Positions 11,795 through 24,131 of a stretch of DNA of 64,000 bases are shown here, piece by piece. The stretch lies in contig NC_052475.1 of NCBI RefSeq assembly GCF_009730915.1, forward strand, positions 28,085,016 through 28,149,015, written 5' to 3'. The notes under the pieces are model-generated. The model had not been told where the DNA came from. It was given only the letters and a program-made list of their open reading frames with translations, and ran no database searches. This DNA comes from Dioscorea cayenensis subsp. rotundata (Eukaryota > Streptophyta > Magnoliopsida > Dioscoreales > Dioscoreaceae). The position numbers and the translations under genes are program-made. How positions within the stretch are numbered: position 1 is the first letter of the stretch; every line of letters begins with the position of its first letter.

Positions 11795-13544
11795 CAGTTA
11801 TGGCAAGTAAATTAATTTAAAATGTCCATTGCACATTATTGTTCAAGTGTTTGTTTTTATAGTTTAATTATTGAAGTCAGATTATCAACTCGAAACTCTC
11901 ATCCACCTCAACTTTCAAGGAAGGCGGCATGCATGTATTTATTTTATGTTTTTATATAATTTATAATTTATAATAATAATTATTAGTAATTTATTATTAT
12001 TATTACTATTATTATTTTGCCCTCTCTTGTGAGGGAATTTAATTTAATTTATTCATTTATGTATTTATTTATTTTTTGAAATATCTTGAGAGAATCCGTT
12101 TGAAAACTAAACTTTCTTTTGGGAGAAACGACGACCATACAAAATTAATAAATACTAAGTTTATAATTAAAAAAATATAATGAATATCAACTTTATATAT
12201 TTATAATATTATCACATTATATTTAAAAAATACGCTTTTAATATGTAATTTTTTAAGAAAAACTATGGTAGATCACAATCACCCAATTATTATGTTTTAT
12301 TAAAATGGAAAAAAAAAAAACTATATCCACTCAAAAATATTTTTAGAATCCAGAGCATAAAAAAAAATCACAAAAGAAAATAAACAGGGCATAACATTGC
12401 CAAATAAAAAACTACCATTTAGTTAGGCAAATTAATCCAGTAAGTATGATTTATTCCTTTTGTTATGATATGTTTCATAAATGGACAAATAGTCTTCTTT
12501 GCTAGTGCTTGATCCATGCATGACCTCTGGAGTAATTAACTTCATCCTCTGCACCAGTGCCTAGTTCTTCTGACTAGAAAATTTTCCTTCTCCGCTCACA
12601 TTTAATTAAATATAACTTAATTTTGACGTAACTTGTTACTTGATGTATTATTCTTTTGTGTTAATTTAATTGTTTTCCGTTGTTCATGACGCAGTTAAAT
12701 AAAACTTTGCTTTAATTATTGTATATCATATATATATATATATATACATAATTAATTAAAGTGCTCTCGTAGCGCTCGCTCAGGAACAAACTTAACCTCA
12801 TATGAAAAATGAGTATGAGATATTCAAAGGTATGAAGTTTAAGAATTATTTTAAACAATAGTGATAATGAATCCCTGATCGAAGGTGTGCAGACTGGATG
12901 ATCAATTCTCAGCATAAACACAGGACTGCTCAAGGGTAAAAGTGTAAAACGAGTGAAGGAATTGCATTAGATCCCCAATTTTGAGGTCATCATACTAGTT
13001 TCTATTCTTGAGACAAGATTTAACCTATCATTGTAACTATAATAAATTAATTTTTTAATTTAATATTAGTCTCATACTATGCTTGAACTTTAATTTTTTT
13101 TTAAAAAAAAATCATCTTAATATAATTATTATTCGCTATAGTAAACTGATATTTTAAAATTTTAATTTAATACTTAATCAATTATATATATATATATATA
13201 TCAAATTAAACCCTTTACGAATTATTATGTTAGCATTTAAAATAATTAACAAATATTTTATATCAATTTTGTTATAAATATATAAAAATAAATAAATAAT
13301 TAGCAGCTCTATTTTAAAGTTTGGCTTTAGGCCTCACATTCTGTGACATTACAATTTCCTAATGCATATAGTATTTGTCACTTTTGTCAAATATATAAAT
13401 GTATATATATATATGCTTGATTTGATACCTTTCCTAAATTACGTGCAAAAGTTTTCTTCATTGTTGGTTTGCCTACAAATTTATGATTATTTATCCTTTT
13501 CTTTGGGATGTAATATAAAAGCAATGATATTTAACGCTCTTTTT
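11795..13544. other. Intergenic AT-rich spacer
   Basis: AT-rich DNA with several (TAA)n, (TTTA)n and (TA)n tracts, for example near 12728-12747 and 13184-13202. No gene seen. Confidence 0.5.
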
Positions 13545-13670
13545 TTTTAGTGTATGAACAGTATGGGGAACAATACTGCCGGGGGAGGGATTTGAACCCA
13601 TGATCTCTCCTTTTACACTTTGGTGTCATATCATTGGGTTATTCAATGGTCGACCATTTAGCTAAATCTA
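13545..13670 (-). repeat. SINE-like repeat, copy 1 of a family also at 26.05-26.24 kb
   Basis: It shares with 26130-26232 the string GGGGGAGGGATTTGAACCCATGA, then a C-rich/T-rich step, then ACTTTGRTGTCATATYATTGG. On the minus strand this contains GGGTTCAAATCCC, which resembles the Pol III B box (GGTTCRANNCC), so a tRNA-derived SINE in minus orientation is a reasonable guess. Confidence 0.45.
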
Positions 13671-13927
13671 GTTCATAAAATCATTGAATATTTGGTAGAA
13701 CTGATAAGTTTCTCTATTCTTAATTTATAATTGTAGAAAGCTGGTAACTTTATTTAATGTTTCAAGCACGAATCAAACTTAAAAAACAATTCATTTTTGC
13801 CCATAAAAATTAATGAAGAGGCCAACAACATGAGTGGTGCTACATCTTTCTGAAATATACGACAATAAAATTAAATTAATTGATCTCGTTGATAACTTCC
13901 AAGATTGATCGAGTTTACCAACATAAT

Positions 13928-14239
13928 CTCTCCATTCTTTTTTACTTGTCATATTTTAGACTCTTCTATATTTTTTTATTTATCATATTAAAAATTTTAT
14001 GTAACATTAAATAATTTGTTTCAAATTTATTTTTTAATTTAATGTACTTGTATAATTTTCAATAAATCCCAATCAACTAAGTATTAAATTATATACTCTA
14101 CTAGTTGAGTTTTAAATATGGATAATTTTAGAAAGTAAAGAAAATTTTTATAAAATGTAGTTGATCAATTAATTTTAACTATTTTTTTAATTAGCGTGAA
14201 TTAGATAAATATGACATGTAAAAAAAAAATTGGAGGGAG
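13928..14239. mobile_element. Stowaway-like MITE
   Basis: The left end reads CTCTCCATTCTTTTTTACTTGTCATATTT. The right end, reverse-complemented, reads CTCCCTCCAA, then a T run, then ACATGTCATATTT. The ends are imperfect inverted repeats over about 30 bp and match the Stowaway terminus. TA-containing sequence lies on both sides. Non-coding. Confidence 0.7.
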
Positions 14240-15658
14240 TAGTATATAATGAAAAAAATCTTGACCTAATTAATTAGATGATTGATAAAAAAAAGTGTTC
14301 TGTTAACGTACCAAAATAAACATTGACCATGAATATTGGAGAAATAAAATTTTATTTTCTTTTATGAGAATTATGGGCAAATTATGAGTAGAATTTGAAC
14401 TTTCTGCCTTTTACTAGGGAGGGCATAAAAGTACCATATTACCCCATCACAGGGAGTGATTTCACATATACTAATTATTTAGTAGTTTTTGTAATAAATA
14501 GACCAATCACTTTACTTTGAGAAATATTTTAACATATTGATTCTAATACTATCTTGTTGTGAAATTTTGTATCAGGAATGTATTAGGATAGTTTACTTAA
14601 AAAAATGTAATTGAACAAAAGAATTGAATTCTATAAAATTATAGCACATCAAATTAAATTTAATAAGTACCAAATTGTGGTGGCTCAGGTGAATTAATCT
14701 AGCCACATCTAACCCGATTTCAATTCTATTTGAAAACGATTGGATACTAAATCATATATACTAAGTAATTTTTTTGAACTTCAAACATGTTGAAATATAA
14801 GAACCATTATCCTAAACAAAATTTATAACCCTGTAATAAAAAAATGGCAGTTAAATCTTTTTTTTTCAAATAAAAGTTTAAGAGTGTGACTTCTTTCCAA
14901 CTTTATAGTGAAAAATTAGTAACTTATCTACATCTATTTTTTTTTTAAAAAAAAAAATCATGCATGCCTTTGTAAAAATGCATGCATATTTGTTTATGTA
15001 CCACCATATTTGTTTATATACTACCATTAAAAGACCACATATGTTATATACCCAATAAAAACTAAAATAAAAAGTCAATTAAAATTTTCATTTGAAAAAA
15101 ACCATTTTATTATTAGGTTACATCTTGCCAGTGAGATTTGATTAAAAAAAATGATAATTTTATACAATATTTTAATTATTTTTATGAGTTAAAATTAAAA
15201 AAAATAATGTTTAATGGTAATATAGCCCAATAATGAAGTGCCAGAGTCCCATGTGGGAGATAGGGAATGAAATTCCCTCTTCACTTATAATAAATAATAT
15301 AAATAGTAATTATGTATGGCATAAAAAGAAATTTTTAAGCATGTGTATATATAGAGTATATAGAGGTGCACACACTTTGTCGGCTTTTAGAATTTAGTTA
15401 AGATATATTGTAAAATTTAAATCCACATCGCAATAGTCTTGCTCAATTTTATTTTACCGAGCTATAAAACATACAAAATTGCAAATCCTCCAAAGAGTAA
15501 AAAAAGAAATAAAATAAAACAAAACAAAAAAATATATACTGTAAGCAACGAAAGCTGCCAAACATCACCACACAAAGATATAACAAGAAAAACATGCAGT
15601 TTTTTTTTATTATTAAAGTTAGGAAAGAAAAAGAAAAATTAACTTGTAGTGTTCTTGA
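14240..15658. other. Intergenic spacer downstream of the CONSTANS-like gene
   Basis: AT-rich. Around 15236-15290 the sequence GCCAGAGTCCCATGTGGGAGATAGG followed by TTCACTTATAAT looks like the conserved end found in some small plant LTR elements (TRIM type), but I cannot pair it with a second copy. The bases just before 15659 should be the 3' UTR of the minus-strand gene. Confidence 0.4.
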
Positions 15659-16821
15659 TTAGTAGGAGGAGACACGTTTTACAAAGCGGCCCTTCATTCT
15701 TGGCCTTTTCTCAGCGTTTAGCTTCCTGACCTCATACCTAATCTTCTTAGCAAACAACCTGGTTCTCCTCTTCTCTCTATACCTTGTCACTCTCGCCTCT
15801 CTCCCTCCATCTCCTCCACCCACCTGCCCCATCTCTCCTCCTCCTCCTCCTCCCCATACTCCTCCCTGTCATTATTTAGTAACATGCAAATTAATTAAAA
15901 AAACATGAAACATTAATTAATTAAATATTGACCATTTATATATACATATATATTATTTGTAGAATGCATTACCATTATAAACTCCGCCGGAAAACATTGA
16001 TTCAGGTTGATCACCGGCCTCTCTCCATCACCCCAAGGTGACAAACCATTACAAGAAGCCCATGCAGTCATAACCTTCTCATAATCCAACCTTAATATCA
16101 ATCTTTTACCATGCAAGCACTCATTTACCTTCTGATCATCAGTAGTCTCCAGTACTGACCCACAATCAAGGTTCATCTCCAAAGTCTCTCTTGCTAAATC
16201 CACATCTTCTTTGACCATCTTTTGATCATCATGATCCCCAATTTCCATCTTAATCTCATGATTACTCTCATCCTTCAAACCAAGAAACCCCATCCCTTCC
16301 ATGCATAACACATCCTCATCCATCCCAGGACCCAGAAGCCTCTCCATGTTCGCCGCAAACTCTGTCAATTCAGCATCATCCTCATCAACATGCAAATAAT
16401 TATTATTACAATCAACAAATGGCCGCTTCTCCGAAGGAGAATGATCAAGCACCGGAACACAATACAAAAGCAGCTGCTCCTCTTCAGTATTATTCTCGTC
16501 GGCCGACACAGTCTCAAGGTCCGGCACTAATGGTTCAGACTTGACTACAGCTCCGGCAGGCTTCGGGCGCGGTGTACGTGCTTTCCGAGTGATTCCATGC
16601 TGCCAAGCTGGAGTATGAAGCTTGAGGGCAGCTGATAAAGAGCCGGTCTTGAGACGGAGACGCTCGTGGCGGCGTGCAAGAGGATTAGCCGAATGGATCG
16701 ATGCGTCACAGCACTGGCAGAGAAACGCGTCGTCGGCGGCGCAGTACCAGCGGGCGCGTCGCCTGATGCATCCGTCGCAAGGGCGAGCGTGTATCTGTTC
16801 CTTGTATTCAGAATGGTTCAT
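15659..16821 (-). CDS. COL16: CONSTANS-like B-box/CCT transcription factor, COL16 type
   Basis: Two exons, 15973-16821 and 15659-15865, phase 0, give a 351-residue protein. One B-box zinc finger lies at residues 15-52: C15, C18, C27, D30, C35, C38, H43 and H52, including [14 protein letters not shown] and [14 protein letters not shown]. An acidic middle region follows. The second exon carries a Gly-rich start and a full CCT domain (residues 305-347: [20 protein letters not shown], then [20 protein letters not shown]). One B-box plus CCT is the group II CONSTANS-like layout (COL6/7/8/16). The intron just before the CCT domain is usual. These nuclear proteins act in light, flowering and chlorophyll-related transcription; CCT binds DNA together with NF-Y subunits. 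The exact orthologue is an inference. Confidence 0.93.
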
Positions 16822-18738
16822 CGTTCACGGACCCGATCGAGAGATGAGTCGTCTAAGAGACAAATATCATGCAGGGGCTTTGTTAATATCTAGGTACTGT
16901 TGCTGCACCAAAGTATCTTATTTCATATGAGTGCGCTTTTTGGGTGACGTGGAGCGCTTTTGGGGGCCATGGCCTTATCTGGAATGGGATTGGGTGAGGA
17001 TGAGGAGGGTATCCGTTTGGGTGGAATGCTATTGGTTGAAGGGTTGTTAAGTGGGATTTCTAGTGGGTCACATTGTGGACATGGAACGAGATATGGGCAC
17101 TGTGTTGGAGTTTAGTACCTTCTTCATTAAATTGGTGGTCCCACTTGATCACTAGCTTTCAAAAAAGTTATGTGTACGTTAAAGTGCTTTACAAACTGGG
17201 TTTGCAAGAAAAACAGTACTAGTGTTTTTTTTTTAATGTTTGAGAAACTAATGAATAATACTATGAAATAAAAAACCACTATAGGAGTTTTCCACTTTAA
17301 AAAAACCTACAAGATTGTAATAATTATTCCTCAATTTAGACTACAACAATTTTTAGAGCAAAATTTAGATAGATATACCCACTTTTGATTGTATGTGTGA
17401 TTGTTATTTTAAAAAACTTATTTTCATTTAGTATTGTTTTCACCAATATAACATGTAAAATATATCATATTTTGTAAATCATTGGAGATTTTTAAATTTT
17501 TTTATTTAAAAAATAAAGTTCAATATTTTTATGTTTTTTTCACTCCTAACTAATTCAAAGTTTATTCCATTAAAAAAAAATTACATTACTCTGATACAAA
17601 TTCTTTTCCAATTTCCAACAATATATTTTTTAATTCAAATAAAATGTTTAAACTAATGCATATCTTACAAATGATATATATACTTATACTTATAGCTTCA
17701 TCCAAGTAATTGTTTATGGTTGAAAATATAAGCCTATATTCGGATAGAAATTTGCAAAATAAACCCAAATGAAAAAGAATATAAAAAAAAAAATTAACAT
17801 ACTACAATAAATAAAAAGAATATATAACCATTCTTTCTTGTGCACTACCTAATGAATGGAATTTTTTTGTATTCTAATAACAATAAAATGATTTATTTAT
17901 TTATTTATTTATTGGGTTGTATTACAACACAACATATGCATTTTTGACTGGATATTTTAATCTCAAATTATTCACTCGTGACATTCACGGGAGGATTTGG
18001 AAGTACACGTCTACGTTGGACCTTTGTGTATGAATGTTGGAATATGCCACGTTTGTTGTTTATCTTTATATCATGTTGTGCTTATCTTCTTATATTATTA
18101 TATCTCTATATATATATATATAGATATACATATGCCATGCATGAGAAGATAAGATTTAAGTCAATCCTGCTCATACTCATGTGCATCATCTTATTCTTGT
18201 ATTGCATGGTGGTGAAATGTCATTCATTGAGCAATAAAGTTCTATCTAGAAATTGGATTAGTACTCAATCTAGTTTGTCCAAGCTTATCCATTGCGTATA
18301 GCTATATCCCAAGTATCAAGTAAAATATTAATGATAATTAATGGGTAATTAAATAAGTAGCCCAATATACGACAAATATTTGTTACACAGCCAATGGGCA
18401 TGACATGACGTTCCACTTTTAAGGAAAATCCAAAACGGAAAGTGATTGCTGTCTTTTCCATTTGAGGTTGGCATTCCCTTCAAAATTTTAACAATGAAAA
18501 TTAAATCATTAATTTTATTGATTCCTCATTCAATTCTAAACCTCCAAAACAAAAGAATAAGTGAGCCTCCAATTTTAGCTTTTAACTATATCTTAGGTTG
18601 ATTTTGTGTTTTTTTTTTCCTACTATAAAGTTGTATCTTTACATAATCTCCATCTTTAAAAATAAATACATATATTTTTAAGTTAAGAAACCAAAAATGC
18701 ATTTTCCACCTTAATTTATAAAGCCTCTAAAAATCTTC

Positions 18739-18778
<40 letters not shown>

Positions 18779-20374
18779 AATCAAGACTAAATAATTGAAG
18801 AGGAGGAGCCACATGGAGAACTAGGTTTGTAATATTCCACGTAGCAAAAGAGTGCTTATGGGGCCATCTGAGGTTTGCACCATCATTCTATTTGAGTCAA
18901 TGTTTTAATGGTTCTATATTTCAATGACCATTGGAAAAAAAAATACAGGACTTAATTAATTTATGAAGGTACAAATAGATAGATCTTTTTCCAAGAGCTA
19001 GCCCAAATGGGATGCTTGTAAGTTGTAACCAGATAAAAACAATCAAGAATAAAGACTTGAAAGAGGTCCAATTCTCAATACATGTCTTTTAGCTTAACCC
19101 TGTGGCTCATCCACAATAATAACAATAATAATGAAAATAATAATATTAACAATATTATAGATGGTCCTAAATATTCTACCTTGGATGTGGGATTATTGGC
19201 ATCTTGTCAATTTATGACCATGGTCCACTTTTTTGGCTTCTATGGTAAATTATGAGAATTAAGTTCAATTAAGATTCAAGATGAAAAAAAGATATGGTCA
19301 TGACAAAAAAAAAAACCCAATTATATATGTTGAAAGCTAAAAATTAATCTGATTTATTTGGTGCCCTGTCCTCAATGAGTCAATATATATGTCAAAATTT
19401 TACAAGGTTATTAAATATATAGAAGTAAAAGAAGGATGGAAGGAAAAGAAAATCAAAATGAAATTTAAAACTATATAATCAAATAAATGTATATTAAATA
19501 GAAAATTTTAAAAAAGAAACATTAAATAACAAAAATCCATATTGTACATGAAGAGATTCAAAGTCAGCCTTATGGCAACCTGCCCTTAACTCTTAATTTT
19601 ATTGTTACATAAAGAGAAAAAAAATTTGGTAATTCTTGTTTGTTCAAAAGTTCAATTTTACATGAAAAAATATTATTTTGAAACTATTGTTTAATCAGCT
19701 ATGTTTACATGATATTGAAGAGTTCAATTTAAAAAATACTTATAATAATAATAATAATATTGGGGTCGGGCATGTTTATTATTATTAAACACCCAATTTA
19801 TGTGCGCTCACTCGATGACATAGGTTCAAATTGCATACTCAACCCCACAATTGTAACTCATTATCACCACTATGTCACCAACGCTTTTCATAGTGAGGCT
19901 AATATTGTCATTGGATTATAAACCCTTTGGTTAATTAACTAAATTGTTTTTTGTTACTAAGATATGATTGTAGTCATTTTTGATAAACTAAATTTTTATA
20001 AATGTTTTTATTAAAATCAAATCTATGGTAATATATTTGTCTAATTAAACCCACCTCACAGGGTAAAAAAATATACGTATGTGTTATCAAAGGTTACTGA
20101 ACAAACTGAGATTTACTGTAGTTTATATTATCTTTGTGAACGTGAAAATTGAGCTGAGCTCAATTCATCTATTAATTAAAAGATAAATAAATTTTACAAT
20201 TTGAACAAGCCATATGTAAACTCTTTAATAAATTAAAACAACCTTCAAAATTATGTCTCCATTGTTATATGCCCTTTTCTCCGATCTAAGCCCATGACTT
20301 GATTGCTTCCAATTATACATGTTACATAAGAATAGAATAGAACCTTTTCCATTCTGTTTAGTGTCCATTTGATC
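16822..20374. other. Intergenic: COL promoter side and AT-rich spacer
   Basis: The first few hundred bases upstream of the COL16-type start are mixed in composition and should hold its promoter; I see no clear TATA box. Beyond 17200 the DNA is AT-rich. A pure (CT)n tract lies at 18746-18775. No gene seen. Short open frames here have no recognisable content. Confidence 0.5.
18746..18775. repeat. (CT)15 microsatellite
   Basis: An uninterrupted CT dinucleotide run of about 30 bp, in an intergenic position. Confidence 0.9.
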
Positions 20375-20383
20375 TGATAATAT
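20375..20383. repeat. LINE target-site duplication, left copy
   Basis: TGATAATAT, repeated exactly at 24123-24131 just beyond the other end of the LINE. It merges into a TA run, so its exact inner border is uncertain. Confidence 0.65.
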
Positions 20384-23300
20384 ATATATATATATATATA
20401 TTTTAAAAAGTGGATAAACCACATCTATTAGCATAAAAGACAGTACACCAAAAAACAACATGGAAGCCCACTAGATGTGGAACACCAAAAACAAAATACA
20501 AAACAGAGACAAATCGTCTCCACAAGACCACTAAGGCCGCAAAGGCCTCAACATGAGCCCACTGGCCAGCACTTTGATCCACAATCACCTCAGAGGATGC
20601 CCCCCCCCAGTCTCCTCTGCAAGTGCATCAGAAAACTCCAAGCTCCGTCGCACAATCAACATAGATCCCTCAATCTTCTACTTACCACCATCAGAAGCTG
20701 CTGAGAACCAGGATAAGAGCATATGATTAATCTTAACATATAGAGAGTGAACAAGAATCACAGAGGCATTAAAAATGCAATCATTTTGAGCAAACCAAAT
20801 ATTCCACACAACTGCCTTAACCACTAGGTCCCACATAACTCTAAACGATGATATTAACAAAGATCTCCAACCACTCTAGACCAAAGTCAAGGACTTGGGA
20901 GGGTCTGGCAGCTGCAGAAATCTCCCAAAGAAGGCCCACACCTGCCTAGCAAAAGTGCAATGTAAGAACAAGTGGTCAGTAGATTCCAAGTCTAAATAAC
21001 ATAACACACATGTTGCCATAGGCAGACAATTGCAACGACGCTTTGCTAGATTAGCCAGGGAAAGAATTTTATGCTTCCACGCAAGCCAATTAAGCAGATT
21101 AACTTTCTTTGGGCACCAACTACTCCAAAAGAACTTCACAATCGGGCATCTCAATCCACCATCGATAATGAAGTTATAGAAAAATTTAACTGGGAAGATT
21201 CATTTGCAGAAAGACACCAACATTTCTGATCAAACCGAGAATCACAAGTGGCCCTAACTGACTCCCTAATGTGTCGCATAGCCAAATTATCACTAAAGGG
21301 AGGTCTCTCCAATAAATAAGCAAGCTCACTGAATGTCCCATTTGGATGATGACTCGCAATAAAATCCTCCGGCCACAAGAACCGAGGAGCACTACCATTC
21401 AGCCAATTATCCTTCCAAAATAGAGTTTCTCTCCCCGTTAAGATAGTGTGCTGAATACAACCTCTGAAAGCTGGTAGACAGTTAAGAACACCTTTCTAGA
21501 AGTAAGAGATTCGACCTTTGTACTTAGGGAACATGTTCCACCGGGATCAACCATAATTAAATTGGATGACTGCAGTACCACACTAATCGGGTGTCAACAT
21601 GAACTTCCACCACCATTTCCTCAGAAGGACCTGATTGAACCTGTCCAGGTCAAGTATACCCCACCCCCTTGATCCCGAGGACGACACAAGTTTTTCCAGC
21701 AAACTAACCGACAGCTCAGTTGGTCAATATCTGGCCCCGATCAGAGAAAATCCCTCCTAATTTTATCAATATGCTTGATCACCCAACATGGCAATCTGAA
21801 CAACGACATCTAATAAGTGGGTAAAGCCGTAAGCACAGAGTTGAAAAGCGTAAGTCTACCCCCCAATGAGAGGTAACTAGCTTTCCAAGTCGAGAGTCGT
21901 CTCCTAATCTTAAGAAAAAGCCCTTCCCAGTCCTGCTTGCGCGGCCTTCGTCCAGAGATGGGGATACCAAGATAAGTGACCGGAAGCGTACCCACCGCAC
22001 AATTAAGAGTAAGAGCCGCAGCAACCTCCGGTAGTTTACCAATTTTGCTCGAGAACAGACATGTTTTATCAAAATTGGTCTCCAAACCAGTCAAGTCCTC
22101 AAACACATAGAGCATCACTTTCACCACCCTAAGGTCTTCAAGGCCCCCCATGATCAGGATTAGCAGATTATCAGCGTAATGAAGGTTACACCTACTACCA
22201 AACTCCCCAAGAGGAACCCCCACAAGCACTTTGGTGTTTAGAGCATGAACAAACATGGAGTTGAGCACATCCATCACCAGGGCAAAGAGCATAGGAGATA
22301 GCGGGTCACCCTGACACAGACCTCTTTAGTACTGAATATAACCGTTAGGGGATCCATTGATAAGAATCGAAGCCTTCGAAGTGGTAAGTAAACATTGGAT
22401 CCAACCCACACATCTCCTACCAAACCCTCTTGTTAGTAGTAAGTCCCACAGAAACTCCCAGTCCACAGTATCAAACACTTTAGCAAAGTCCACCTTTAGG
22501 ATATGCCCAGATGAACAGTGTCTGTTCATACTAAAAATCAACTCCTCTGTATTGGCAATATTATCTAGGATGCATCTTCCTTTCATGAAGGCTGATTGCT
22601 CACTTTCAATTAACCGATTCAAGACTTTAGAGAGCCGGGAGGCCAACATCTTAGAAATAATTTTCAGGATTGAGTTGATTAAGCTGATAGGACGGAAATC
22701 CCCGAGAGACTCCGGAGTGTCCACTTTAGGAATGAGAGTTAAACTTGCCCAGTTGATTCTTTCTAAATTAACCTTTCTATCGAAAAAGTCCACACAAAGT
22801 TTCCACAAATCATCCTTGGTCAAATCCCAGAATTCCCTAAAAGAGAGCAGTGGAAAACCATCCAGACCTGGCGCCTTGTCATGTCCTAATTCAAATACCG
22901 CCAATATCTGCTCATCAATCGTAAACGAACTCTCAAGATGAGAGAGGTCCACGGGAGGCTTGAAGGCAAACAATCTCCTAAGATCCACATGAATACCCGT
23001 CGATCTCTTGCTACCAAAGATCTTATTAAAGTGAGCCGCAAAAGCCTTGCCTAAATCCCGTAGCTTCTCAAGAAGGGCACCATCGACCTGTAAGGAGGAA
23101 ATAAAGTTCCTGTTCTTACGCCAATGCATTTGCCACCGCATGAAAAAATTTTGAATTTTCATCACCCTCCTTAAGCCATTGCAATTGTGATCGCTGCTTC
23201 CAATAGATCTCCTCCTGATTCCTAATTACAGTTAGGTTCTCCGAGATAGAAAGCTCCTGTTTCAACTCAGCAGAAGACAGTTCCCTAGCCTCCTTGACCA

Positions 23301-24122
23301 TATCCACTTCTTCAAGTTCGTGCAACATGGCCAGCTTACGTAGCTTAATTGAACCAAAGCTAAATTTTTTCCACTCCCTCAAGTTTCCCCTAAGCAGAGA
23401 AAGCTTTTTACTAATGATGAAGGCCCCATATCCAGAAGGAGAAGATGCCGACCACCACCGACAAACAAGATCATGAAACCCAACTGACATGGTCCAGACC
23501 AATTCAAATCTAAACGGCCGCGGGATAGACAGGTGCTGCCCTCCTTTAGACAAATTGGTACATGGTCCGATCCCAATCTAGGAAGACTCTTTTGAACAAG
23601 CCTAGGGAAACGCTCTGCGAAGCATTGTTCACAAGGAAATTGTCCAGCTTCACCCAAATCGGGACAGATTAACCGTTAGTCTAAGTGAATTTTCTCCCCA
23701 CCGAAGGGGTTCCAAGAAACCCCGATCCACCATGAAAGAATTTGCAAAACAAATGTCATCCACATTTGGAGTTCCAGAAACTTTATCTTCTAATGCAAAA
23801 ATTGCATTGAAATCTCCACAAACAATTGAAGGGACATCCGGGGGTCCTACATCCGCCCGTAGTTCCTCCCAAAAAGCACTCTTACGGGCTCTCGCCACCA
23901 GACCATACACCATGGTACAAAACCAAACCATTAGAAACTGCTTGGAGAAGAACTCAATCGTCAAGCTGTAATCACCCACTCTTAGCACTTTACCGTCTAG
24001 GATCGAACTATTCCACCCCACAATAATACCCCCAACTGAACTCAAAGCCGGAACAAACGCAAAATGATCTAATTGGCTCCCACTGATCTCCCTCCATAAA
24101 GCCTGTGAAACGCACTCCAATA
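20384..24122 (-). mobile_element. Long L1-like LINE copy, 5'-truncated and inactivated
   Basis: Read on the minus strand, the domains come in the usual order. First is the end of the apurinic endonuclease domain (23650-24120; VCGDFNAIFALEDK). Next is a reverse transcriptase (22326-23165 and 21810-22292; DFRPISLINSILKIISKML, QSAFMKGRCILDNI, FAKVFDTVDWEFL, QGDPLSPMLFALVMDVLN). Last are the zf-RVT domain (20876-21154; CVLCYLDLESTDHLFLHC) and a C-terminal segment (20678-20860). The 5' end lacks ORF1 and the start of the endonuclease. TGATAATAT occurs on both sides (20375-20383 and 24123-24131), a probable target-site duplication. The catalytic YADD box reads YADN, and an in-frame TAA precedes the RGLCQGDPLSP segment, so the element is dead. 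Confidence 0.9.
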
Positions 24123-24131
24123 TGATAATAT
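24123..24131. repeat. LINE target-site duplication, right copy
   Basis: TGATAATAT, the partner of 20375-20383, immediately outside the truncated 5' end of the minus-strand LINE. Confidence 0.65.

Noticed and set aside
22357-22941. A 194-codon plus-strand open frame
   Set aside because: It lies antisense to the LINE reverse transcriptase, whose motifs read clearly on the minus strand.
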